Source of the DNA: Cryptomeria japonica
Taxonomy: Eukaryota; Streptophyta; Pinopsida; Cupressales; Cupressaceae
Length of the DNA: 64,000 bases
Direction of reading: 5' to 3'
Assembly: GCF_030272615.1 (NCBI RefSeq)
Contig: NC_081406.1
Coordinates: forward strand, 262,347,124-262,411,123
Shown: in pieces, positions 33,259 to 42,726 of the stretch
Layout: every line of letters begins with the position of its first letter
Position numbering within the stretch: the first letter of the stretch is position 1
Notes under the pieces: generated by a model
Told to the model about the DNA's origin: nothing
Databases searched by the model: none
Seen by the model: only the letters and a program-made list of their open reading frames with translations
Program-made: the position numbers and the translations under genes

Positions 33259-36200
33259 CTATATAAACCTATTACTGTCCTTCATAGCTGCCTTAGTTAT
33301 CTGAATTGTACTATTGAGATGATGCATATGTTCCTTTGGTGTCTTTTGTCCTTGTATTAATGCCTCAGATATTTCTTTCCTTAGAGAGATAAAGTTATCT
33401 AACTTAGGACTTAGTTTGCACTTAAGCTCTCTAGATTTTCCCTTTAACCTTTCCTTCTCTTTATCTAACTTCTCTAGTTTTTCCTCAAATCCAACAATTT
33501 CTTGTTCAATAGCTGATATAGGTTCAAATGAACCAATGATATTATCAGCTATATTATTTATCTCCTTTTGAACTTTGCTGATTTCCTTATCAATGTCATC
33601 TGTAAACAGATTTGTCTTGCAAGTATCTCTATACAATTCTTTATGCTCCAAAATTGTTTTATTCAGTGCCGATAAAAGTGTATTGATGTGTTCCGTGCAC
33701 TTGCTTATTGTTTCCTCAAATAATTTGCCTTTTTCCTTTTTCATTTTCTCCTTGAATGTTTCCTTATTTATTTGATCAACTGTCAGTATATTACTAGTAA
33801 TATATTTAGACAATGTGTCTAACTGACTTAAAGAATCCTTTACATGCTCTAAATTGCATTTGGGTGCAATCATCTTAAGAATAGGAATTGTGTCATCAAT
33901 TGCCTTATAGGCCAATGCATTACAATTTTTTGTTTTCTTTATTGAATCCAAAAGTACTTCAATCACATTAGTGGGTCTAAATTTTGTTAGTGAAGTACCA
34001 GATGTCTGGCCAACTACTTTTACAATTTTTGTGCTTCGGGTGGGAGTAACCTTGCCTGAATCGACCTCTGGTAAGTCAGTTTGTATTTGCATTTCTACTA
34101 GCAATGGTTTTGGTTTGTTTGTGATTGTCGGTTTCACTACCTCAATGTGTACCTGTGACTCTGTCGGTTTCTCAGTTTGTTTTTCTGTGTTATCCACTAT
34201 CGGTGTCTTAGTTACTGTCTCTGTAGGTTTCTTAGTGCTTGCATCAATATTATCACTAACCATTCCACTGTCCAATGTTTCCACTGAACGCTCAACTTGC
34301 TTTGCTTGTGTCTCAACCCCAATATTATTTGTCAGTTGCTCAGTAGCAATATCATTTTTCTTTTCCTCCGTTTTCTCCTTATCAACTACAATGTTTACTT
34401 CTTGAGTGTCAATATTCATAGTGTACAAAATTTTTGACTCAGGGTTGGTATCCTCATGTGGTGTATCCACATTCTCAGTAGCCAGTGTGTTATCAATCTG
34501 TACCAGTGGAGTAGCCAAAGGTGGTGGTAGGTTGTCAGTTACTTTAATGTTGGGTAATCCACCTACTTTACCTTTCCCCTTGTTTCTGTCCTTTTGATAA
34601 ACTTTGAAAGTTTTCTTTGGTCTGTTCAGCTCTTCCTGTTTTTCCTTCTCTACAAAGAAGATATCCCATTTGTCTGTTGTTTCTTTTGCAATTTCATTTA
34701 CCTTGCTAGCCATTAGGCTCACATGCCGGTGTCCACTTGCAAAAAATGACCTATTAGCTTCACTAATTAATTCATCAATTTCTTCTACAGAGTTAACTGG
34801 ATGAACCGCTAGTAGTTTTTCAATTTTTAGTTTCTTATCAAGCTCCATGACTGCAATCCTTTTTGCATCTAACCGCCAATATAATTCACTAGGTAAATCA
34901 TCTATAACTTTGAGTAATACTTTCTTGTAAATATCAAGATGTAAAATAATGTTGTTCTTAGTAATTTCTTTCTCTGCATCAGTAAATGTATTGTACAACT
35001 TGCTAACATTAGCTAAGTTGCCTTCATCAGTTATTTCACTTAATAAGTTATCCAAAGGTGGTATAACTTGTTGTTGCTTTTTCTTCTTTGGTGTCAACTT
35101 CTTTGCCGATGGTCTCACTGCCTGTTGCTTTTGCCTTGGTGCTCTTGTTTTCTTGGGAGGGGGAGAGGGTACTGGTGATGGTTTTCTCTTCCTATCAACT
35201 CTTTTAAATTCTGCACGAATTCCACTGTCAGAGGATGTACCAACCAATGAGAGATGTGCCTCCGATTGTAATCCTTCTAAGTCACTTTCCTTTATTGCAG
35301 TTATGTTTATGACATTTTCTTTTATTTCCTTAACTTGTTTAGATGCACTCCTTATGTACTTTTCTCTTCTCTTTCTCTGTTTCAATGTTTGTACATCACT
35401 TTCTATTGTTTGTGCATTTCCAAAAACCTTTTCTTCCAGTTCTCTAGGGGCTTCTAATAGGGCTTTGGCATAAGTTTCAATGATGTTTACATCTGCCTCA
35501 TATGTCATTTCTGTTACCCATATAGTTCTAGAAAGAACTACCTCCATCCATATCTCATCCTTTTTATTTACAAAACATATTTCCTTTTCATACTTGTCTA
35601 CAATACTTTGTGGTAATCTCTCTCTTGTTTTCATATTTGCTTTGAATGTTTTGAAGTACTCTGTTATATTGTTATCCTTATCAGTGCCCATACCGGTGAA
35701 GATTTCTAGCAGTTGTTTTCCTACCGGTATATCATAACCAAAGTATTTCTTACCAATATCGGGAACCTCTTTTGTGAGATACAACATCAGACATACTAGA
35801 AGATTGCCAAAACGAAAAGTACCTTTCTTATCACCTTTGATCTTTTTTAGATTATCTATCAACTCATCCTTTAACCACTCACATACATCTATTTTTGCAT
35901 CATTATTGACCATATCATATGCACTTTTAATACAAAGACTCGAAACAGAGTTGAGTCGGTTTGCATGTGTGGTTTTGTAACCTAGGATCATGCTTATAAA
36001 TCTGACATTCTCATCCTTAACATCATTCACTCTCAGGGATCTACTATCATAGGTTGCTCCTATTAATGTCATGACAGTGTTATTAGGAACCTTTTTAGTT
36101 TTATCTAGCCTGCTACAGGTGGAGGGTAAACTAGTCACTGCCCTAACTGCTTCTCTGGTGATTTTGCAAACAGAATCTAGCCAAAAGAATTCTCCATGAA

Positions 36201-36555
36201 CTCTGCTAAGGACAATCCTTACTACCTCCCTAGGAAAATCAGGGATGTCCAAGATTTCCACAAAACCTAAAGTTTCAATTACCTTGTGTTTGGGTTTCAC
36301 ATTTCCATCTTCATCACAGATAACATTTTTAAACATTTTCAATATTTCCCCTGAACCTAATTCCTCAATATTGCAATGAATATAGATTCTAGGGTCTTCA
36401 GCATATGCAACACCTTTTGGAATTTTTGAAAAAGCACCTAGGGAATCATCTCGTTTCGCTACTTTGGGAATGATCTTAACAATGGGCCTAGGGTGCTTCA
36501 CAACTTCTATAATAGTAGGGTTTGCAATAAATTCTAGAGCAGAGGAGGAAGCCAT
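33259..36555 (-). CDS. Second ORF of element B, 1098 codons, unknown function
   Basis: An uninterrupted ORF starts MASSSALEFIANPTIIEVV. Residues about 1-400 look globular, with FPREVVRIVLSRVHGEFF (~108-125) and FRFGNLLVCLMLYL (~246-259). Residues ~450-495 are basic and Pro-rich, a likely nuclear signal (KRKPSPVPSPPPKKTR). Residues ~500-640 are helical, ~680-860 are rich in Thr, Asp and Pro, and ~870-1098 form a coiled coil. The TAG ending it stands where element A has a Gln codon; about 20 further codons stay in frame to a TGA near 33198, so the ancestral protein was about 1118 residues. No polymerase, protease, integrase or envelope motif is seen. The layout resembles the unknown-family pseudogenes in this window, so distant relationship is possible. 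It probably has its own TATA-type promoter. Confidence 0.8.
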   Translation of the reverse strand: MASSSALEFIANPTIIEVVKHPRPIVKIIPKVAKRDDSLGAFSKIPKGVAYAEDPRIYIHCNIEELGSGEILKMFKNVICDEDGNVKPKHKVIETLGFVEILDIPDFPREVVRIVLSRVHGEFFWLDSVCKITREAVRAVTSLPSTCSRLDKTKKVPNNTVMTLIGATYDSRSLRVNDVKDENVRFISMILGYKTTHANRLNSVSSLCIKSAYDMVNNDAKIDVCEWLKDELIDNLKKIKGDKKGTFRFGNLLVCLMLYLTKEVPDIGKKYFGYDIPVGKQLLEIFTGMGTDKDNNITEYFKTFKANMKTRERLPQSIVDKYEKEICFVNKKDEIWMEVVLSRTIWVTEMTYEADVNIIETYAKALLEAPRELEEKVFGNAQTIESDVQTLKQRKRREKYIRSASKQVKEIKENVINITAIKESDLEGLQSEAHLSLVGTSSDSGIRAEFKRVDRKRKPSPVPSPPPKKTRAPRQKQQAVRPSAKKLTPKKKKQQQVIPPLDNLLSEITDEGNLANVSKLYNTFTDAEKEITKNNIILHLDIYKKVLLKVIDDLPSELYWRLDAKRIAVMELDKKLKIEKLLAVHPVNSVEEIDELISEANRSFFASGHRHVSLMASKVNEIAKETTDKWDIFFVEKEKQEELNRPKKTFKVYQKDRNKGKGKVGGLPNIKVTDNLPPPLATPLVQIDNTLATENVDTPHEDTNPESKILYTMNIDTQEVNIVVDKEKTEEKKNDIATEQLTNNIGVETQAKQVERSVETLDSGMVSDNIDASTKKPTETVTKTPIVDNTEKQTEKPTESQVHIEVVKPTITNKPKPLLVEMQIQTDLPEVDSGKVTPTRSTKIVKVVGQTSGTSLTKFRPTNVIEVLLDSIKKTKNCNALAYKAIDDTIPILKMIAPKCNLEHVKDSLSQLDTLSKYITSNILTVDQINKETFKEKMKKEKGKLFEETISKCTEHINTLLSALNKTILEHKELYRDTCKTNLFTDDIDKEISKVQKEINNIADNIIGSFEPISAIEQEIVGFEEKLEKLDKEKERLKGKSRELKCKLSPKLDNFISLRKEISEALIQGQKTPKEHMHHLNSTIQITKAAMKDSNRFI

Positions 36556-36695
36556 TGATAAATACCTTAATTTGCATGATAATGGTTTGAGTGTTTGAAA
36601 GAAATAGCTTCACTTATTCGCTTTGGATTCCCTCACTCAGATTTCATGCTCTCTGAAAGTTTGAATGCTCGGTGAATTGAAAAAGATGGAAAATC

Positions 36696-36712
36696 ACTGA
36701 TTTATAATGTCT
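36696..36712 (-). promoter_or_regulatory. TATA-like box before second ORF of element B
   Basis: The minus strand reads ACATTATAAATCAGTG about 150 bp before the ATG at 36555, within a leader kept between A and B (TTCAATTCACC, CAAACTTTCAGAGAGCA). This suggests internal transcription of the second ORF; activity is inferred. Confidence 0.5.
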
Positions 36713-36967
36713 TTTCCTCCAACAACCGCAATAAATGCTCATCGGTTAAGTGAAACTTAACACATCTACCGGTAGAGAAGAAGTCCATCTTCTTACCATT
36801 AACCAAGGGTGAAATTGCATGATTTTCAACTTGCTGCAATACCCCCAAGGGTTACTTTTTCAGTTGGATGAAGAGTCTCCTATTGGTGGAGTAATACTCT
36901 GTTCTACCGGTGAAGGAATAGTTTCATCAACATTCTGATTTGTCTTTCTAATCCATTGTCTTGAAAA

Positions 36968-38029
36968 TTATTGCTTTACCTCATCAACCTTCTCTTTGCC
37001 TTTCAAACTAGGTCCTTTATTGTTTGCCGGTGAAGTCTTGCTTCTACAAAATTTTGCAGTATGTCCAATCTTGTTACAAGCATAACAAGTCTCATTGTTT
37101 TTCTGAATAGCCTTTCCATATCCTATGTTGGTTTGTGTTCTGCATTGATTAGATAAGTGCCCAAATCTTCCACAAACATAAAATCTTACATTCATTCTTC
37201 ATTTTTCTGAATTGTGACCAATTTTGTTCCATTTGGAACATTGACCAGTGGGTGCATTAATGTTATGATTGTTTCTAGATCTACACTGATTTTCTCTATG
37301 ACCATACTTGTTACAGTTAAAGCATTTCCCATTAAATTTATAAGCATTAGGTTGTCTTACCGGTTTACTATGGTAATGATTGTTTGCAGTACCAGAACTT
37401 TCTCCAACTTCAAATCCAAGTCCATTAGTGTCTCCATTAGGTTTTTGACTTTTCAGCATACCATCAAGTTCTTCTGAACTTTTCTTGAATTTCTCTTTAT
37501 GTTGATTTGCAGTAGCCAACTCATTTTCCAAAATTCTCTTTTGTCTCATAAGTTCAATTTTATCATGTTCCATGTGAATCAAATCTGTTTTCAACATATC
37601 ATTTTTATGACTGAGTCTTAGATTTTCATTTTCAGTATCATTGAGTCTTCTAGTCAGGTCATCTTCATTCTTCTTTTTATCTTCAATGTCTTTACAAAAT
37701 ATCATAGTCATGTCTTGCATTTTATTCCTCAAAGTCATGTTTTCTTGCCTCATCTTGCTTACAAGCTCATTAAGAGTTTCCTTTTCATCATCATTACTCT
37801 GCATCTTTTCATGAAGTTATTTTCTCTTGTTTCTAGCAATAGTGAGATTCTCCTGAAGTCCTTGAATGAATTCTTGTGCAGTCCTCAGATCATCTTCAAG
37901 TTTGATATTCTTCAACTTCTCTGCATCATAGTCCACAAGAGCTCCTTCTAATTGCTTTCTTAAGTTCTCCATATGTACCAGTGTCAGAATCTTCCTCAAG
38001 TTGTTAGACTTTTGAAAATAGAGGACCAT
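36968..38029 (-). pseudogene. gag: gag-like ORF of element B (coiled coil plus zinc knuckles)
   Basis: One frame of about 350 codons has stops near 37817, 37198 and 36968. The first ~200 codons are a charged coiled coil starting right after the PBS. Then come four CCHC knuckles: CFNCNKYGHRENQC intact, CSKWNKIGHNSEK damaged at two Cys positions, one with its first Cys changed to Phe (FYVCGRFGHLSNQC), and CYACNKIGHTAKFC intact. This is the nucleocapsid part of a Ty1/copia-type Gag. The capsid part is missing, so particle assembly would depend on a helper element. Confidence 0.82.
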
Positions 38030-38041
38030 GCTCTGATACCA
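38030..38041 (-). other. Primer binding site of element B (tRNA-iMet)
   Basis: The minus strand reads TGGTATCAGAGC two bases after the end of the 5' LTR. Confidence 0.9.
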
Positions 38042-38043
38042 AT

Positions 38044-38847
38044 TGGTAGGATTAATGATAGTTCCAAAGAAACCGAGAAGGGGGGGGAAGGGGTGAATCA
38101 GTATCTAACTGGTTAGCAGAATATTTAACCTTATTAAGTATTTTGTATTCTAAAATAGTGTACCGGTAAACAAGAATTAATGTAGTAAATAGGAACAATA
38201 AAGACAACATAGAAAGCACACCATAACACAAGATGTTTAACGAGGAAACCCAGTGTGGGAAAAATCTCGGTGGGATTTGTGACCCACAATATTCACTCAC
38301 TAGCCAATGAATGGATATTACTTACAAGAGGGGCCTGCACATGTAGGAAGGCCAACTGCCTAGAGCTCACTGCTCAATTACAAAAGGAAGTCTCACTGAC
38401 TTACAAAATAGATTATGAGAATCCAATATAATGTACTACTATAATTCACCATCTGCTATGCTAGGTTCGGTACCAGTTTAGGCTCATACTATAACCATAA
38501 ACCCTTATACAAAATCTGCCTTAATATTTGCTTATCACTTCTACATTATCCATGTCCATCCTATCTATTTCATTACAAAATAATTTACAAAATCTCATAC
38601 ATATATGAGTCTTATTACAATATTCCATGTCAGCTTTACAAAAGATATTTACAATTAAATATAATAAACAAAATCCTGTCGGCTGGGGTGTCAGTATACA
38701 TTGTTGTTGTTGTCGGTGAAGTGTTTGTCGGTGTTGGTGCCTGTCGGTGTTTTACCAGATGAATGCTGGATGGCTGCCTATAGGTTGTCGATAGGTTGTC
38801 ATCAATGACAACACCATCATTTCTCACTAAAGTGTAGAATGCCAACA
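38044..38847 (-). repeat. 5' LTR of element B
   Basis: This 804-bp LTR is homologous to 32186-32990. On the plus strand it starts TGGTAGGATTAATG (one change from TGTTAGG) and ends TAGAATGCCAACA. Confidence 0.92.
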
Positions 38848-39349
38848 CAAGAAGGCCAATTGCCTAGAGCTCACTGCTCAATCTACAAAATGGAAGTGTC
38901 ACTGACTTACAAAATGGATTATAAAAATCCAATATAATGTACTACTATAATTCAGCTTCTGTTATGCCAGGTTCAATACTGGTTCAAGCTCATACTATAA
39001 TCATAAACCTTATACAAAATCTGCCTTAATATTCGCTCATCACTTCTACCATGTGTCCATCCTTACAAAAATGATTTACAAGATCTCATACATATATGAG
39101 TCTATTACAATATGCCATGTCGACTTTACAAAATATATTTACAATTAAATACAATAAACAAAAGTTTATTCCTGTCGGCTGGGGTGCTAGTATACATTGT
39201 TGCTGCTGTCGGTGAAGTGTCTGTCGGTGCCGGTGCTGGTGCCTATCGGTGATTTACCAGATGAATGCCACAAGGTTGCTTGTAGGCTGCCAGTAGGTTG
39301 CCATCAATGAAAACACCATCGTTTCTCACTAGAGTGTAGAATGCCAACA
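38848..39349 (-). repeat. 5' LTR of element A, outer part
   Basis: This is the remaining ~500 bp of the LTR that starts at 31912. It resumes at GAAGGCCAATTGCC, just where the inner part stopped, and ends TAGAATGCCAACA followed by TTCAT (39350-39354), the target-site duplication shared with 4007-4011. Confidence 0.9.
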
Positions 39350-40299
39350 TTCATGTAGTTGCACTCCTAATTTCTGCAAATTTTCTTGCAGTTGCATTTT
39401 CATTTTATGCAGTAGTTGTAGTTAAGTGGGCTTGTGCAGTTGAATTAGTCAACTGTGCCCACCTTTTTTCTCAACTTCTTTTCCTATATTAGGAGGACCT
39501 CATTTGTACATATTTATCTTTAATTATGCTTAGCAAAACTCTGCCAAATTTTTGTCTCAACAAAGACTGTGTTTTTTAATGTAAAAATTGATTCAAGAGA
39601 AATAAGATAGCAATCTGCTAGTTCTCAACTTTGAGTAAGCCGAAGATTGTGATTATGATTGGAGTAATTCTAATGTCTATGTTCTTATAATAATTTCTTA
39701 TACACTTGAATCTTTTTGGTGATATTGTGAATGCTAATGAAAGAGCTTTCTAATTGTGTAAAATAGACTTTGTGCTATCTATATATTTGGGAAATCTTCT
39801 GACAGTTAAGCGATTACATAGGAAGCTTTGTATTGCTACTTATTACTTGTATTTTTAGGAATCATTGATCACATATTGGATACTTTGAGCTACAAGTTGT
39901 GATTCAAGTTGAAATAGTGGTGATTAAAGTAGCTGCACTCACGTAAGACTTTGAGCTTACATGATTGTCTAGATATTAAGAATCTTTGTTAAGAAGTTCT
40001 ATTTAATTGTTAACTTTATTGAGTTATAAGAAATATCACCATGAGAAGGGAAAATACATTAATTATGAAAAAAGAGAATTACATACCCTAATCTTACACC
40101 TGAATTTTGTTTTGTATAAGTTCTTGAGATACCCAAAATTCCAATAAGGAACCTCCCCTTGATGAAAGGAAAGACTCCGTCTTATCATAACTGTGTGTCA
40201 AATATATATTTTGTCATTGGTACGCCATTGACAAATATTCACCCAATAAAATTAAAAATTAGAAATACATTAGAAAAAATAGAACCTGTATGAGCCCTT
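39350..40299. other. Right flank of element A; no gene seen
   Basis: The first five bases are the target-site duplication. The rest is AT-rich. Short ORFs do not continue the reading frame of the pseudogene at 271-3983, which had already ended before the insertion. A TATA-like CCTATATTAGGAGG occurs near 39483, so part of this could be an LTR of an older element. Confidence 0.5.
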
Positions 40300-41471
40300 T
40301 TCACATCCTAGTACACACAACATGACCCCTTAGGACCCCTTAAGACCACATATGCCCTTGACGACACCATATGACCCTTTAGGACCATAAAGGATCACAT
40401 TGTGTCATAAGGGGTCATATGTGTTCCAAAGGGTTCGTGCATGTGTTCTTACACATGTGTGACCCCTTAGGAGCACATATGACCCCTTATAACATCCTAG
40501 TGTGTACAACATATCCCTTATGACCCAATAGTGTCCTAAGGGGTCATATGTGGTCCTAAGAGGTTACACATGTATTCAAACACATGCATGACCCCTTAGG
40601 ACCACATATGACCCCTTATAACATCCTAATGTGTACAACATATGCCTTAGGATTCAATAGTGTCTTAAGGGATCATATGTGGTGCTAAGGGTTCACGAAT
40701 GTGTTAGAACACATGTGTGATCCCTTAGGACTACATATGACCCCTTATAACATCCTAGTGTGTAGAGTGTACCCCTTAGGACTCAAATTGACCATATAGG
40801 ATCACATAGTATCCTAAAGGGTCATATGTGGTCCTAAGGGGTTACACATGTGTTAGAACACATGCGTGACCCCTTCGGACCACTTATGACCCCTTATAAC
40901 ATCCTAGTGTGTACAATGTACCCCTTAGGATGCAATTTGACCACATAGAATCACATAGTGTCCTAAGGGGTCCTATGTGGTCCTAATGGGTCACACATGT
41001 GTTAGAACATATGCGTGACCCCTTAGGACCACATATGACCCCTTATAACATCCTAGCGTGTACTTGTACATACCTCTAAGGACCCAATAGTGTCCTAAGG
41101 GGTCATATGTGGTCCTAAGGGGTCACACATGTGTGACCCCTTCAGGACCACATAGGACCCCTTATAACATCCTAATGTGTACAACATACCCCTTAGGATC
41201 ACATAGTGTCCTAAGGGGTCATATGTGGTCCTAAAAGGTCACACATGTGTTCTAACACATGTGTGACCCCTTAGGACCACTTATGACCCCTTATAACATC
41301 CTAGTGTGTACAATGTACCCCTTAGGACCCAATTTGACCACATAGGATCACATAGTGTCCTAAGGGGTTCTATGAGGTCCTAAGGGGTCACACATGTGTT
41401 AGAACACATGTGTGACCCTTTAGGACCACATATGACCCCTTATAACATCCTAGTGTGTACAACATACCCCT
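40300..41471. repeat. Palindromic satellite array, left part
   Basis: These are tandem units of about 119-150 bp, measured as the distance between successive AACATCCTA words (40491, 40620, 40749, 40898, 41047, 41166, 41295, 41444). Each unit holds inverted copies of TGACCCCTTAGGACC, forming near-perfect hairpins such as CCTAAGGGGTCACACATGTG paired with its reverse complement near 41377-41420. The array is interrupted by the Athila-like element and resumes at 52520. Confidence 0.9.
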
Positions 41472-42713
41472 TGTCTACCCCAACATTAATAACAATAATA
41501 TCTCTAATTGAAATCTCAATCTAAAGTTTGGATATTCATATGGTAGAGTTTACTATTCTCATGGTTGGTGTTCATTTAGTTGTCAATCCAGGAACGTAAA
41601 ACTTGAAATGGGTCTGCAAGATATATGCACTAAGCTCCTTGAATGATTATTCTCAATTACTAGAAGAAAGATAGGAATAAAAATCATAAAGACTAAATGA
41701 AATCTTTTTCAAAATTCTGCTGAAATGAATTAATGGAAATAACAAGAATAACACCGTTCTGCCTTGGTTGCAGGAGCAATCAAAGGATCTGTTTCCAGTG
41801 GCTTTAGGAACATCCCAGTCATGAACTTCTATTGCAACTAAGTAAAAACTAACTTCAATAATCATAAACACGGTATCACTCACCAAGTGGGCCCCCTTGG
41901 ATGAGTGATATCAAACTCTTAGTAAAGAACTCTTAACAGATCAGAATAACATGTTTTTAATTCATTTCTTCCTAAAAGATAATTACATATCCAAAAGATG
42001 AAAATCTAGAATACGTGAAAAAAACTGCTCAATCTTTTTCCATTCTGTCTAACACTCAGAAAAGGAGGAAGAGCTTATTAAATAGAAAAGACAAACTACA
42101 ATGGATAACTACAATTACGCCCAGAAGAAAAGGCGGATCACTACTAGATGAAGGGGATAATAGAGAGCTTGGCTACAGGAACTGTGGATCTGTAACCGAA
42201 CCACAGTCCTTGCACGCCAAAGAGATATTTTACAGATTAAACATGCACTGGAGTTAAACTCCCATGGTGAAGTACAACTACTCCGATTGTGCCATAGATC
42301 ATGCTCACTTGAATCTCCTTCAATTTGACCTCCAGCTCTCTGGCGTGATTATCCAGTCCTTAGGCGCGGAAGAAAATTCTTCACTATAGCATCAATTATT
42401 ACCTGCACTAAAATAGAAACAATATACAAGGACACATATGTATCTTACTTTAACTAATACATTCAGTAACTCACATATGAAATCATCCTAAATAATCCAC
42501 ATATCACAGAGACAAACCATTTGGCTACAGGAATAAATTGGCATGGCTGGAGGAAGAAATTGGCGAGGTTCAAACATGATTTCTTAAGTTCGGTTTTTAA
42601 AACATGGATTACATATAGTCAATGCACAATATTTTACTATCATAATGCAACCCAAAAGATACCAAAAAAACCTAAAAGTCTTGATAAAAACATGTCAATA
42701 CACCGACTTCTCA
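41472..42713 (-). repeat. 3' LTR of the Athila-like element
   Basis: The plus strand starts TGTCTACCCCAACATT and ends CACCGACTTCTCA. It is 1,242 bp and nearly identical to 51276-52519. Several differences are C to T or G to A within CTGCAGG words. Confidence 0.93.
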
Positions 42714-42726
42714 TGCCCCCCAAGTC
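42714..42726 (-). other. Polypurine tract of the Athila-like element
   Basis: The minus strand reads GACTTGGGGGGCA directly before the 3' LTR. The stop codon of the 3' ORF lies at its edge. Confidence 0.8.

Larger units (their letters stand above)
32186..38847 (-). mobile_element. LTR retrotransposon B, complete non-autonomous element (6.66 kb)
   Basis: Order on the minus strand: 5' LTR (38044-38847), PBS, gag-like ORF, second ORF of 1098 codons, polypurine tract, 3' LTR (32186-32990). No protease, reverse transcriptase, RNase H or integrase is encoded in the 5.05-kb interior, so it is non-autonomous. It is inserted in the 5' LTR of element A, a member of the same family. The flanks TGAGA and CAAGA are not an intact duplication. 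By eye the two LTRs differ at about 70 of 805 sites, mostly transitions, so the insertion is old. Confidence 0.92.

Noticed and set aside
33575-35980. Plus-strand ORFs of 60-170 residues over the second ORF of B
   Set aside because: They are Ser/Phe-rich antisense shadows of a 1098-codon ORF and not conserved against element A beyond base identity.
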